Shown here: positions 33,724 to 45,066 of the stretch, in pieces
Layout of the letters: each line of letters opens with the position of its first letter
Position numbering within the stretch: position 1 is the first letter of the stretch
Assembly (NCBI RefSeq): GCF_000015265.1
Contig: NC_008699.1
Location: 4,340,001-4,404,000 of the forward strand
Reading direction: 5' to 3'
DNA from: Nocardioides sp. JS614
GTDB lineage: Bacteria > Actinomycetota > Actinomycetes > Propionibacteriales > Nocardioidaceae
Length of the DNA: 64,000 nucleotides
Notes under the pieces: generated by a model
What the model was told of the DNA's origin: nothing
Databases searched by the model: none
The model's input: only the letters and a program-made list of their open reading frames with translations
Program-made: the position numbers and the translations under genes

Positions 33724-34928
33724 CACACTCTCCGGAAGAGTGCGGCGAGGGCCTGCCCGCCGCCGATGCACATCGTCACGATGCCGAGCTCGAGATCGCG
33801 GCGGACCAGGTCCTTGGCGACTCGCAGCGTCAGGTTCGCGCCGGTCGCGCCGACCGGGTGGCCGAGCGCGATGGCACCGCCGTACGGGTTGACCCGCTCG
33901 GGGTCGAGGCCGGCGTCGCGCACGCATGCCACCGCCTGCGCGGCGAAGGCCTCGTTCAGCTCGATGATCCCGATGTCGCCCGGCGTCGTACCCGTCTGTT
34001 CGAAGAGCGAGCGCAGCGCGAGGACCGGGGCGTAGCCCATCAGCTCGGGTTCCAGGGCTGCTGTCGCCACCGACACCAGCTCTACCAGCGGCGTGAGGCC
34101 GCGGTCGGCGGCCACGCGGCTGCTCGCCACCACCACCGCGGCGCCGCCGTCGTTGATCCCGGAGGCGTTGCCGGCCGTCACGGTGCCGCCCTCGGCGAAC
34201 GCGGGACGGAGCCGGGCCAGGGTCTCGACGGTGGTGTCGGGCTTGGGGTGCTCGTCCTCGCTGGCGGTGAACGGCCGGCGGCCGCCGACCTCGACCGGGA
34301 CGATCTCCTCGGCGAACGCGGCCCGTGCCTCGGGGGTCGCCGCCCGCCGCTGCGACTCCGCCGCGAACTCGTCCTGCTCCGCGCGGGTCACGCCGTACTT
34401 CTCGGCGACCCGCTCGGCCGTGACGCCCATGTGGATGCCGTGGAACGGGTCGGTCAGCATCATCACGGTGCCGTCGACGAGCGCGCGGTCGCCCAGCTTG
34501 TAGCCGGCGCGCGCGCCGAAGTCGTAGAACGGCATCCGGGTCATCGACTCGTCCCCGCCGGCGAGCGCGAGCTCCGCGGCGCCCCAGCGGATCTGCATGG
34601 CCGCCGACCACACGGCCTGGAGGCCGGAGCCGCACAGGCGGTTGACGGTGTACGCCGGGGTCCGGTCGGGGAGCCCCGCGGCCAGGGCGACACGGCGCGC
34701 GTTGTAGGCGTCCGGCCCGACCTGGCCGATGCAGCCCATGATGACCTCGTCGATCGCCTCGGCCTCGACGCCGGCGCGGCGGAGTGCCTCGCGGGCCGCC
34801 GTCGCGCCGAGCTCGTGGGCGGGAACGTCCCTCAACATCCCGCCGAAGCTGCCGATCGGGGTCCGCGCCCCGTCCACCACCACGATCGCGTCATCACGGG
34901 TCTCGGCCCGGGTCACAGCACTGGTCAC
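33723..34928 (-). CDS. acetyl-CoA C-acyltransferase (thiolase)
   Basis: This 401-aa classical thiolase has nucleophile Cys in VNRLCGSGLQAV (about 98), NEAFAAQ, GGAIALGHPVGATGA (catalytic His) and CIGGGQALA (second Cys). It cleaves 3-ketoacyl-CoA to acetyl- or propionyl-CoA plus a shortened acyl-CoA. The GTG start is at 34928. Its promoter region carries the TACTAGG palindromes and not the TGACGTCA operator, so it appears to be controlled separately from the genes at 83-32993. Confidence 0.9.
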   Translation of the reverse strand: MTSAVTRAETRDDAIVVVDGARTPIGSFGGMLRDVPAHELGATAAREALRRAGVEAEAIDEVIMGCIGQVGPDAYNARRVALAAGLPDRTPAYTVNRLCGSGLQAVWSAAMQIRWGAAELALAGGDESMTRMPFYDFGARAGYKLGDRALVDGTVMMLTDPFHGIHMGVTAERVAEKYGVTRAEQDEFAAESQRRAATPEARAAFAEEIVPVEVGGRRPFTASEDEHPKPDTTVETLARLRPAFAEGGTVTAGNASGINDGGAAVVVASSRVAADRGLTPLVELVSVATAALEPELMGYAPVLALRSLFEQTGTTPGDIGIIELNEAFAAQAVACVRDAGLDPERVNPYGGAIALGHPVGATGANLTLRVAKDLVRRDLELGIVTMCIGGGQALAALFRRV

Positions 34929-34946
34929 GGGGACACAGTAGGGAAT

Positions 34947-34987
34947 TACTAGGGCGCCCTACTACTTTTTACTAGGACGTCCTACTA
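34947..34987. promoter_or_regulatory. two tandem palindromic operators between thiolase and mutase genes
   Basis: TACTAGGGCGCCCTACTA (34947-34964) and TACTAGGACGTCCTACTA (34970-34987) are 18-bp near-perfect palindromes with centres 23 bp apart. They differ from each other only in the central bases. They occupy the 98-bp divergent gap between the thiolase (34928, leftward) and the fused mutase (35027, rightward). The pattern is typical of a dimeric regulator such as a TetR. No matching regulator gene is adjacent. Confidence 0.7.
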
Positions 34988-35026
34988 TCTGGACCGCCAC
35001 CCTCTTCCTCGAAGCCCAGGAGCGTC

Positions 35027-38000
35027 ATGTCCGCCCTGCACGTCCCGCAGCACCCGGTCCGCCTGGTGACCGCATCCAGCCTCTTCGACGGCCACGACGC
35101 GGCCATCAACATCATGCGGCGGATCTTCCAGTCGCAGGGCTGCGAGGTCATCCACCTCGGCCACAACCGCTCGGTTCAGGAGGTCGTCGACGCCGCGATC
35201 GAGGAGGACGTCCAGGGCGTCGCGGTGTCGTCGTACCAGGGTGGCCACGTCGAGTACTTCGAGTACCTCGTCGAGCTGCTGCGCGCGCAGGGCGCCGGTC
35301 ACATCCGGGTCGTGGGGGGTGGCGGCGGCGTCATCGTGCGCGACGAGATCGACCGGCTCCGCGCCAGCGGCGTCACGATCTTCTCGCCGGAGGACGGCCA
35401 GCGGATGGGCCTGCCCGGGATGATCAACTCCGTGGTCGCCTCGTGCGACGTGGACCTGTGGGCCGACCGCCAGGTCGGCGCCGACCAGCTGCTCAGCGGC
35501 GACCGGTTCGCGGTCGCGCGCGCGATCACCGCGGCCGAGGAGGGGCGCCTGCCCGAGGAGCTGCTGGCCGCGGTGCGGAGCGCCGCCGGCGCCCGGACCG
35601 TCCCGGTCCTCGGCATCACCGGCACCGGCGGCTCGGGCAAGTCCTCGCTGACCGACGAGCTCGTGCGTCGCTTCCGGGTCGACCAGCAGAACAAGCTGCG
35701 GGTGGCGGTCGTCGCCGTCGACCCGACCCGGCGCAAGGGCGGCGGCGCCCTGCTCGGCGACCGGATCCGGATGAACTCCCTCGACGGCGACCGGATCTTC
35801 TTCCGCTCCCTCGCCACCCGCGGCGCCCACGAGCTGCCCGAGCATCTGCCCGACGTGATCGAGGTGCTCAAGGCCGGTGGCTTCGACCTGGTGATCGTCG
35901 AGACCCCCGGCATCGGCCAGGGCGATGCCGGGGTCGTGCCGTTCGTCGACGCCTCGCTGTACGTGATGACGCCGGAGTTCGGTGCGGCCTCCCAGCTGGA
36001 GAAGATCGACATGCTCGACTTCGCCGACGTCGTGGCGATCAACAAGTTCGAGCGCCGCGGGGCCGCGGACGCACTGCGCGACGTCGGGCGCCAGCTGGTC
36101 CGCAACCGTGAGGCGTTCGGCAAGGGGCCCGACCAGATGCCCGTGTACGGGACGTCGGCGGCCACATTCAACGACGACGGCGTGACCGCCCTGTACCAGC
36201 AGCTCCGCGACCTGCTGGCCGACCGCGGGCTGCCGGTCGCCGAGGGCGTGCTCGAGCACGTCGACGTGCGGCACTCGACCCGCATCCAGCAGGTGCTCCC
36301 GGGTGAGCGGGTCCGCTACCTCGCGGAGGTGAGCACCACCGTCCGGGACTACCACGCGCGGACCACTGTCCTGGCGGACGCGGCGCGACGGGTGCAGCGG
36401 CTCGAGGCCGTCGCGGCCGAGCTTCCTGGCAACGACGACGTCGCCGGGCTGCTCGTGAAGGCACGCGGCGAGCTGCCCGAGGAGGTCGCCGGCCAGCTGG
36501 CCGACTGGCCCGCGGTGGTCGAGGAGTACGCCGCCGTCGAAGGCCGCACCTCCTTGTCGGGCAACGTGATCCCGCGGGTCGCGCTGCCGGCGTACGTCGA
36601 CCAGGGCGAGCTGGTCCGCTTCTGGCGGCGGGAGAACCTGCCGGGCCGGTTCCCGTTCACCGCCGGGGTGTTCCCGTTCAAGCGCGAGGGCGAGGACCCG
36701 GCCCGGATGTTCGCGGGCGAGGGCGACCCGGCCCGCACCAACCGGCGCTTCAAGCTGCTGTCCGCGGACCAGCCGGCGACCCGGCTCTCGACCGCGTTCG
36801 ACTCGGTGACGCTCTACGGCCGCGACCCCGACGAGCGCCCGGACGTCTACGGCAAGGTCGGCACCTCGGGGGTGAGCGTGGCGACGCTGGACGACATGGT
36901 GCAGCTCTACGACGGCTTCGACCTGCTCGCGCCGACCACGTCGGTGAGCATGACGATCAACGGGCCCGCGCCGACCGTCCTGGCGTTCTTCCTCAACACC
37001 GTCCTCGACCAGGCCCGCGAGCGCGGCATCGACCCGGCGGAGGCGCTGCGCACGGTGCGGGGCACCGTGCAGGCCGACATCCTCAAGGAGGACCAGGGGC
37101 AGAACACCTGCCTGTTCTCCACCGAGTTCTCGCTGCGCTGCATGGCCGACATCCAGGAGTGGTTCATCGAGCACGGGGTCCGGAACTTCTACTCGGTCTC
37201 GATCTCCGGCTACCACATCGCCGAGGCGGGGGCGAACCCGATCAGCCAGCTCGCGTTCACCCTCGCCAACGGGTTCACCTACGTCGAGTCCTACCTGGCG
37301 CGCGGCATGGACATCGACGACTTCGCGCCCAACCTCTCGTTCTTCTTCTCCAACGGCATGGACCCCGAGTACTCCGTCATCGGCCGGGTCGCCCGGCGGA
37401 TCTGGGCGGTGGCGATGAAGGAGAAGTACGGCGCGAACGAGCGGTCCCAGAAGCTCAAGTACCACGTGCAGACGTCCGGTCGGTCGCTGCACGCGCAGGA
37501 GATGGACTTCAACGACATCCGCACCACGCTGCAGGCGCTGATCGCGATCTACGACAACGCCAACAGCCTGCACACCAACGCCTACGACGAGGCCGTGACC
37601 ACGCCGTCCGAGGAGTCCGTGCGCCGCGCGCTGGCGATCCAGCTGATCATCAACCGCGAGTGGGGCCTGGCGATGAACGAGAACCCGCTCCAGGGCTCGT
37701 TCATCATCGACCAGCTCACCGACCTGGTCGAGGAGGCGGTGCTGGCCGAGTTCGACCGCATCTCCGAGCGCGGTGGCGTGCTGGGCGCGATGGAGACGGG
37801 CTACCAGCGCGGCCGGATCCAGGACGAGTCGATGCTCTACGAGCACCGCAAGCACGACGGCTCGCTGCCGATCATCGGCGTCAACACGTTCCGCGCACCT
37901 GACGCCACCACGCACGAGGGCCCGATCGCGCTCGCGCGGGCGACCGAGGCGGAGAAGCGCTCACAGCTCGACCGGGTCCGCCGGTTCCAGGCCGAGCACC

Positions 38001-38158
38001 GCGAGGAGGCACAGGCCGCACTGGCGCGCCTGCGTCAGGCGGCCACGTCCGGCGAGAACGTCTTCGCCGTACTCATGGACGCGGCCCGCGTCTGCTCGCT
38101 CGGCCAGGTGACCGACGCGTTCTGCGAGGTGGGCGGCCAGTATCGTCGCAACGTGTGA
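35027..38158 (+). CDS. icmF: fused isobutyryl-CoA-type mutase with G-protein chaperone
   Basis: This 1043-aa protein has the IcmF order. The N-terminal B12-binding domain carries D21-x-H23 in SLFDGHDAAIN. A MeaI-type GTPase domain follows (P-loop GITGTGGSGKSS at 197-207), and the C-terminal mutase barrel runs from about residue 510 (FPFTAGVFPFKREGEDPARMFAGEG). IcmF enzymes interconvert isobutyryl-CoA and n-butyryl-CoA, and some act on isovaleryl/pivalyl-CoA, with adenosylcobalamin. The GTPase part loads and protects the cofactor. It is divergent from a thiolase operon, so branched C4-C5 products of the upstream pathway may be rearranged here. Confidence 0.9.
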   Translation: MSALHVPQHPVRLVTASSLFDGHDAAINIMRRIFQSQGCEVIHLGHNRSVQEVVDAAIEEDVQGVAVSSYQGGHVEYFEYLVELLRAQGAGHIRVVGGGGGVIVRDEIDRLRASGVTIFSPEDGQRMGLPGMINSVVASCDVDLWADRQVGADQLLSGDRFAVARAITAAEEGRLPEELLAAVRSAAGARTVPVLGITGTGGSGKSSLTDELVRRFRVDQQNKLRVAVVAVDPTRRKGGGALLGDRIRMNSLDGDRIFFRSLATRGAHELPEHLPDVIEVLKAGGFDLVIVETPGIGQGDAGVVPFVDASLYVMTPEFGAASQLEKIDMLDFADVVAINKFERRGAADALRDVGRQLVRNREAFGKGPDQMPVYGTSAATFNDDGVTALYQQLRDLLADRGLPVAEGVLEHVDVRHSTRIQQVLPGERVRYLAEVSTTVRDYHARTTVLADAARRVQRLEAVAAELPGNDDVAGLLVKARGELPEEVAGQLADWPAVVEEYAAVEGRTSLSGNVIPRVALPAYVDQGELVRFWRRENLPGRFPFTAGVFPFKREGEDPARMFAGEGDPARTNRRFKLLSADQPATRLSTAFDSVTLYGRDPDERPDVYGKVGTSGVSVATLDDMVQLYDGFDLLAPTTSVSMTINGPAPTVLAFFLNTVLDQARERGIDPAEALRTVRGTVQADILKEDQGQNTCLFSTEFSLRCMADIQEWFIEHGVRNFYSVSISGYHIAEAGANPISQLAFTLANGFTYVESYLARGMDIDDFAPNLSFFFSNGMDPEYSVIGRVARRIWAVAMKEKYGANERSQKLKYHVQTSGRSLHAQEMDFNDIRTTLQALIAIYDNANSLHTNAYDEAVTTPSEESVRRALAIQLIINREWGLAMNENPLQGSFIIDQLTDLVEEAVLAEFDRISERGGVLGAMETGYQRGRIQDESMLYEHRKHDGSLPIIGVNTFRAPDATTHEGPIALARATEAEKRSQLDRVRRFQAEHREEAQAALARLRQAATSGENVFAVLMDAARVCSLGQVTDAFCEVGGQYRRNV

Positions 38159-38176
38159 AGCCCGACCCGCTGCGGG

Positions 38177-38641
38177 CTACGAGACCGACGAGTCGTCCTC
38201 GACCCCGATGTCCTCGTTCCACAGCGTCGGGTGCTCGGCGATGAAGGTGGCCATCATCTCGACACAGCCCAGGTCGTCCAGAACGACCACCTCCACCCCT
38301 CGGGAGGCCAGCAGCTCCTCACCGCCGAGGAAGTTGCGGTTCTCGCCGACGACCACGCGCGGGATGCCGTAGAGCAAGATCGCGCCGGTGCACATGTCGC
38401 AGGGCGACAGGGTCGTCACCATCGTCGAGCGCGCGTAGACGCTCGCCGGCAGTCGGCCGATGTTCTCCAGGCAGTCGGTCTCACCATGCCGGATCGCGCT
38501 GCCGAGCTGGACCCGACGGTTGTGGCCGCCACCCAAGACCTCGCCGTCGTGGATGAGGACGGCGCCGATCGGGATCCCGCCCTCCGCGAGTCCGCGGCGG
38601 GCCTCCTCGACGGCCAGGACGAGCATCTCTTCGTCGGTCAT
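38177..38641 (-). CDS. cytosine deaminase (yeast Fcy1-type nucleoside/nucleobase deaminase)
   Basis: This 154-aa CDA-fold deaminase has a zinc site formed by His52 in HGE (Glu54 as proton shuttle) and Cys81/Cys84 in SPCDMC. HGETDCLENIGRL and TLSPCDMCTGAILLYGIPRVVVGEN closely follow the yeast cytosine deaminase pattern. It probably converts cytosine to uracil. It heads no operon of its own, lying 36 bp downstream of the permease gene as the last gene of the nucleobase uptake operon. Confidence 0.85.
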   Translation of the reverse strand: MTDEEMLVLAVEEARRGLAEGGIPIGAVLIHDGEVLGGGHNRRVQLGSAIRHGETDCLENIGRLPASVYARSTMVTTLSPCDMCTGAILLYGIPRVVVGENRNFLGGEELLASRGVEVVVLDDLGCVEMMATFIAEHPTLWNEDIGVEDDSSVS

Positions 38642-38677
38642 TGACGTCTCCTTCTGGAAGTGACGGGGCGGGCGAGG

Positions 38678-39577
38678 TCACCCACGGCGGTAGGCCTTGA
38701 GGTAGGAGCCCGGGTAGCGCACACTGCGTCCCCCGATCGCGAGGGCGGCGATCACCGCGAGGTAGGGAAGCGCGAGCATCAACTCACCCGGCACGGAGCC
38801 GAACGCCGGCGTGATCGCGAGCTGGAGCTGCAGGGCGTTCGTACCGGCGAAGACCAGCGCCCCCAGAACCGCCGGCCACACCCGCCAGCGGGCGAAGATG
38901 ACCAGGGCGATGCAGACCCAGCCACGGCCGCTGATGACGTCCAGCGTGAAGCTGCCGAGCACGGCGAGGGTGAGGAACGCTCCGCCGACGGCCATCAGCG
39001 CGCCACCCACGACCAGCGCGGCGTACTGCGTCCGCGCCACCGAGATGCCGGCGACGTCGGCCGCCTCGAAGTTCTCCCCGACCGCATGCAGCCGTGCGCC
39101 GAGCCCGGTCGAGCTCAGGACCCACCAGGCAAGCGGGGCAAGCACCAGGAAGCCGGCGTAGGTCAGCCAATGCTGGTCGACCACCTCAGCCCCCCGGAAG
39201 AGGACGTGGAACTTGTCGTCGAGGGTCGGTCGCTCACCGGCGTACAACAGCCGGAAGGTGAAGTCACAGGCAGCGATCAATAGGAGGGTCAGGCCGAGCC
39301 CGGCCACGTGCTGGTTGAGGCCGAGGGTGACCGCGAACAGGCCCATCAATGCGCCGGCCAGGAGGCCGGCCGCGATAGCCGCCATCAGGCCGACCCAGAC
39401 AGACCCGGTCCGCAGCGCCGCCAGGAAGCCGACGAAGGCGCCCAGGTACATCGTGCCCTCGATACCCAGGTTGAGGACGCCGCTGCGCTCGACGATGACC
39501 TCGCCGATGCCGGCCCAGACGAGCGGCGTCGCGATGGTGAGCATGGCCCCGATCAGGGCCAAGACGTTGAGGCTCAT
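38678..39577 (-). CDS. ABC transporter permease, BMP-type nucleoside/nucleobase importer (second permease)
   Basis: This 299-aa polytopic protein has the segment VWAGIGEVIVERSGVLNLGIEGTMYLGAF, typical of the RbsC/YufQ-like permease in nucleoside importers, and GARLHAVGENFEAADVAGISV as the ATPase contact loop. The ATG overlaps the stop of the first permease. The longer open frame is a shadow of that gene. Confidence 0.86.
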   Translation of the reverse strand: MSLNVLALIGAMLTIATPLVWAGIGEVIVERSGVLNLGIEGTMYLGAFVGFLAALRTGSVWVGLMAAIAAGLLAGALMGLFAVTLGLNQHVAGLGLTLLLIAACDFTFRLLYAGERPTLDDKFHVLFRGAEVVDQHWLTYAGFLVLAPLAWWVLSSTGLGARLHAVGENFEAADVAGISVARTQYAALVVGGALMAVGGAFLTLAVLGSFTLDVISGRGWVCIALVIFARWRVWPAVLGALVFAGTNALQLQLAITPAFGSVPGELMLALPYLAVIAALAIGGRSVRYPGSYLKAYRRG

Positions 39578-40670
39578 CGGGCCGACTCCCGTTCCGGAGT
39601 GCGTGCCGGAGCGGGCGGTGTCGCCGACCCACGCCACTGGACCCGGTAGCGGCGCCAGGTCATCGCCGACAGCACCGCCAGCAGCAACAGCGCGCTGAAC
39701 ATCGCGCCGAGCTGGGCGGGCACCTGCAGCACCAGCGACACGTTCTGCGCGCCCACGGACAGGTCGCCGAGCAGGAACGCGACCAGGAACACCCCGAGTG
39801 CACCGAGGCCGCCGAGGGTGGCGACGATGACACCCGTGTAGCCGTAGCTGTTGCTGATGCCCCCGGTCAACTGGTGCTGGACGCCCATCACCTGCGACGC
39901 GCCGCCGATCCCGGCGATGCCGCCGGACACGAGCGCGCACCGGAACTGCAGGCGACCGACCGCGATCCCGCTGAACTCCGCGGCCCGGGGAGCCTGGCCG
40001 GCTGCCCGGATCCGGATCCCGGTGGCGGTGCGGGTCAGCACGATCCCCACCGCCACGACGACCAGTACGGCGACCCCGAAGCCCCAGTGCAGCCGGCTTC
40101 CGGGAACCAGCGCGGGCAGGTCGTAGGACGGGCCGAGCCGGTCGGAGTCGGTGAACCCGCTCTCGGAGTTGCGCCACGGCCCGTTGAGCAGCCCCTGGAC
40201 CAGGAGCAGCGCGACCGGGTTGAGCAACAGCGTGGTGACGACCTCGTCGATCCCGGCCCGCCGCTTGAGCCAGGCGGGCACCACGGCCCACACGAGCCCC
40301 CCTGCGGCCCCGGCGGCGAAGCCCAGCGGCAGCGCCACCGCGGCGGGCAGGTCGGGCAAGCCGGTGCCGATCGCGGTGGTTCCGATCGCGCCGAGGAGGA
40401 ACTGCCCTTCGGCACCGATGTTCCAGTACCCGGCTCGGAACGCGAGCGCGACCGCGACGCCCGTGAACAACAGCGGGGTGGCGGTGAGCAGCACCTCGTA
40501 CAGCCCGGTGGTCGAGGTCAGCGGAGTGACGAGGTACCGCTCGAAGGCGGCCGGCGGATTCGCGTCGGACAGCCGGATCGGGATCGCGGTCAGTGCAACG
40601 GTGATCAGGACGCCGACCGCGACCGCGACGGGTGGGAGCCACCGCGGCTCGCGCCCACGCAGGACCAGCC

Positions 40671-40674
<4 letters not shown>
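39574..40674 (-). CDS. ABC transporter permease, BMP-type nucleoside/nucleobase importer (first permease)
   Basis: This 366-aa protein opens with a membrane anchor and holds PLLFTGVAVALAFRAGYWNIGAEGQFLLGA and EVVTTLLLNPVALLLVQGLL, hallmarks of the YufP-like permease. It ends in a charged, Pro-rich cytoplasmic tail. It overlaps its neighbours by 4 bp on each side. Confidence 0.87.
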
Positions 40675-42241
<1,567 letters not shown>

Positions 42242-42245
<4 letters not shown>

Positions 42246-43315
42246 TTCGCGGAGACGTCGATCGACTTCGCCGGCGCGCTCTCGTCCACAGGTGTCTCGA
42301 AGGTGCCGTCCTCCATGGCGGCGCGCATGTCCTCGACGCGAGCGGCCAGGTCGTCGGGGACCCCGCCGACGATGTCGGTGTTGATGTCGGCGATGGACGA
42401 GCCACCGGCCGCCATGAAGGAGTACTTGCCGAGGTCGACTCCTTCGGGACCGTTCTCGATCTGGTCGACCACCGCGTCGACCGTCGGCCGGACGTCCCAG
42501 ATCAGGGACGTCACGACGTGCTCGGGCGACTCGGCCTTCTGGTCGACCATCATTCCGATGACCGGGATGTCGGCCTCCTCCGCGGCGGCGATAACTCCGT
42601 CGCGCTCGGCGAAGAGGACGTCGGCTCCGGCCGAGATGTGGGCCTGCGCGGCCTGCTTGGCCGCGGCCGGGTCGAAGAAGCTGTTGATGAACGACACCTT
42701 GACCGTCGCGTCGGGGTTGGTCTCCTTCACACCGAGGACGAAGGCGTTGACGATCCGGTTCACCTCCGGAATCGGCATGGCGCCGACCACCCCGATCGTT
42801 CCACTCTCGGTCAGACCGCCGGCCAGCATGCCCGCCAGGTAGGCGGGGTCTTGGAGCCAGTTGTCGAAGACGCTCATGTTCGGCTCCACCGGCTCGCCAC
42901 CGGATCCGAAGGCGAACGGGATGTCCGGGAACTCGGCAGCTACCTTGCGGACCGCCTCCTCGGCGGCGAACGCGTCCCCGATGATCGCGTCCGGCTTCTC
43001 GTTGGTGGCGATGTCGCGCAGCGACCGCTCCATGGCGTCGGAGGTGCTGAGGTCGTCGACGTGCTTGTACTCGATCAGCCCGTCCGCGGCCGCGGACTCA
43101 AGCGCCGCGTGGATGGCGCCGTCCCAGGGCTCCTCGAGCGGGGTGGCGAACACGCCGTACACCAGGGGCAGGTCGCCACCGGCGCTGTCGGAGCCTTCGT
43201 CGCCCGTGGTCCCTCCGCAGGCGGCAGTGAGGGCGAGGACGGCCACGGTGACCAGCAGGCCGGCTCCAGTGCGGAGCTGCGACGGGCGACGGTCTCGAAC
43301 GGGGTGCGCGAGCAT
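42242..43315 (-). CDS. BMP-family substrate-binding lipoprotein
   Basis: This 357-aa protein has signal and lipobox VTVAVLALTAAC (Cys at about 33) and then a PnrA/BMP fold (YGVFATPLEEPWDGAIHAAL, GTIGVVGAMPIPEVNRIVNAF). BMP proteins bind nucleosides or nucleobases. The neighbouring cytosine deaminase and PucR regulator point to a purine or pyrimidine base. It is the first gene of the leftward operon 43315-38177. Confidence 0.87.
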
Positions 43316-43383
43316 GAGGACCTCCGGCGTGGTGCGGGTGATGCAGGGCAGTCAAACGGCCCACCCGCGGCCGTCACAAGGGG

Positions 43384-43399
43384 CATTTCGTCATTTCGT
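43384..43399. promoter_or_regulatory. tandem octamer in the BMP/pucR divergent gap
   Basis: CATTTCGT occurs twice head to tail (43384-43391, 43392-43399) inside the 144-bp gap between the BMP lipoprotein gene and the PucR gene. GGGGCA before it and TGTCCCC after it form short flanking complementarity. It is a candidate PucR binding site; nothing else is seen in the gap. Confidence 0.4.
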
Positions 43400-43459
43400 G
43401 TCCCCCCGTACTGGTCAGAATGTGCTGCACGCCCGGACCGCCGGCGGCATGATTCGTCC

Positions 43460-44989
43460 GTGGCGCCGACCGTTCAGGACCTGCTCGACCTCCCGGTGCT
43501 GCGGCGCGCCCGGCCCGAGGTGGCCGTCGGCAGCCGCCTGGACGAACGGGAGGTGCGCTGGGTGCACACCTCCGAGATCTATGAGATCTCACCGTTGCTC
43601 AAGGGCGGCGAGGTGCTCTTGACCACCGGGCTCGGCCTGGTGGGCGTCGGGGCGGGAGCGGTGGCGGCGTACGTCGAGGCGCTGGCTCGCCAAGGCGTCG
43701 CGGCGTTGGTGCTCGAGGTCGGCCGGACGTTCACCCACCCGCCCGAGGCGCTGGTGGCAGCGGCCCGGGCGCATGACCTGCCTCTCGTGCTGCTCCACGG
43801 AGTGGTCCCGTTCATCGATGTCACGGAGACGGTCTACCCGATGCTGATCGGCGGTGAGGTCGAGCAGCTGCGCGAGCTCGAGCGGGCCTCGACCAGGTTG
43901 CACGAGGCGCTCACCACGGGGGCTGGGCCGGGTGAGCTGCTGGCGCTGGTCGGTGACATCTGCGGCTCGCCGGCCGGGCTGTACACCTCGGCCGGTGACC
44001 TGCTGGGCGGGGAAGACGTGCGCTCCCGGGAGGGTGGGACGCTCGAGTTCGACGTGGGTCGGAGTCCTTGGGCGGTGCTCGCCCTGCCAGCGTCGCAACG
44101 CTCGACCCACACCGGCGTGAGGCGGTTGGCCGAGTTGTGCGCGACCATGATCGACATCCGCCTGGGCGCCATGTTCCGAGCCGGCCACCGCCCCGGGGCC
44201 GACGCCGACCTGGTCCGCATGCTGGCGGCGGGACAGTACCTCTCCAGCGCGGACATCGAGGTGCAATCACGCGCCGCCGGACTCGTCGTGCGCCCGGGTT
44301 GGCGAGCCGTCGGCCTCGCGGTGGACCTGCGCCTGCCAAGCTCGCTGCGCCCCGGTCTCAACGCCACCATCGAGGCCGCGCGGTCGGTGTTCGGAGTGTC
44401 CGCGGTGGCCGAGCTGGACCGCGAGTTCGTCGTGGCGACCACGGTACGGCCAGCGGAGCTGCGCTCGCGCCTGTCCTCGTTCGTCGACGCCTTGGAGCGC
44501 GAGCTGCACGCCGCCGTGGGCACAGCGGCGATCCGGGTCTCGGCGGGCCATCCGGTTGGAGACGCCGCGGGTTTGGCTCGATCGCTGCCGGCCGCCCTCG
44601 ACGCGCTCCACCTGGCCCGCCGGCTCGGCCTGGGGTCACGGACGGTGCTCGCCAGCGACCTGGGGGTCTTCCACCTGCTCTCGAGCGCCACCGCGGACGT
44701 CGAGCTCGAGCGGTTCGTCCAGGAGCAACTCGGCGCGTTGCTCGAGCACGATGCGCGGCACGGCTCGGACCTCGTCCAGACCCTGGACGCATACCTGGAG
44801 GCGGGCCTGGGCAAGACGGCGGCGGCCCAGGCACTCGGGATCCGCAGGCAGACCCTGTATGCACGCTTGGAGCGGATCAGCAGGCTGCTCGGCGGCCTGG
44901 ACATCGAGGCGCGTCAGGCGCGCACAGCGCTCGACCTCGCACTGGTGAGCTGGCGCCTGAGGACCTCGGCCGTCACCGGCCGGCCCTGA
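43460..44989 (+). CDS. PucR-family transcriptional regulator
   Basis: This 509-aa protein has an N-terminal PucR purine-catabolism domain (VQDLLDLPVLRRARPEVAVGS to about 125), a middle GGDEF-like region and a C-terminal HTH_30 domain (YLEAGLGKTAAAQALGIRRQTLYARLERI). PucR regulators respond to purine or nitrogen metabolites. Its divergent position to a nucleobase importer supports that role here. The GTG start gives the family's N-terminus; an open frame extends far upstream as antisense of the transporter genes. Confidence 0.85.
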   Translation: MAPTVQDLLDLPVLRRARPEVAVGSRLDEREVRWVHTSEIYEISPLLKGGEVLLTTGLGLVGVGAGAVAAYVEALARQGVAALVLEVGRTFTHPPEALVAAARAHDLPLVLLHGVVPFIDVTETVYPMLIGGEVEQLRELERASTRLHEALTTGAGPGELLALVGDICGSPAGLYTSAGDLLGGEDVRSREGGTLEFDVGRSPWAVLALPASQRSTHTGVRRLAELCATMIDIRLGAMFRAGHRPGADADLVRMLAAGQYLSSADIEVQSRAAGLVVRPGWRAVGLAVDLRLPSSLRPGLNATIEAARSVFGVSAVAELDREFVVATTVRPAELRSRLSSFVDALERELHAAVGTAAIRVSAGHPVGDAAGLARSLPAALDALHLARRLGLGSRTVLASDLGVFHLLSSATADVELERFVQEQLGALLEHDARHGSDLVQTLDAYLEAGLGKTAAAQALGIRRQTLYARLERISRLLGGLDIEARQARTALDLALVSWRLRTSAVTGRP

Positions 44990-45066
44990 CATCGCGCCGA
45001 CACGCAACCCGAGCCCGTCGTCCCCGCCGCGCAGCGCCCGTCCGCCCGGCAGTATCGTCGGCCCGC

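Noticed and set aside
34985..37915. A 976-codon open frame antisense to the fused mutase
   Set aside because: It is a GC-rich third-position shadow; its translation is low-complexity (His, Arg, Val, Asp repeats) with no domain, whereas the sense frame is a complete IcmF.
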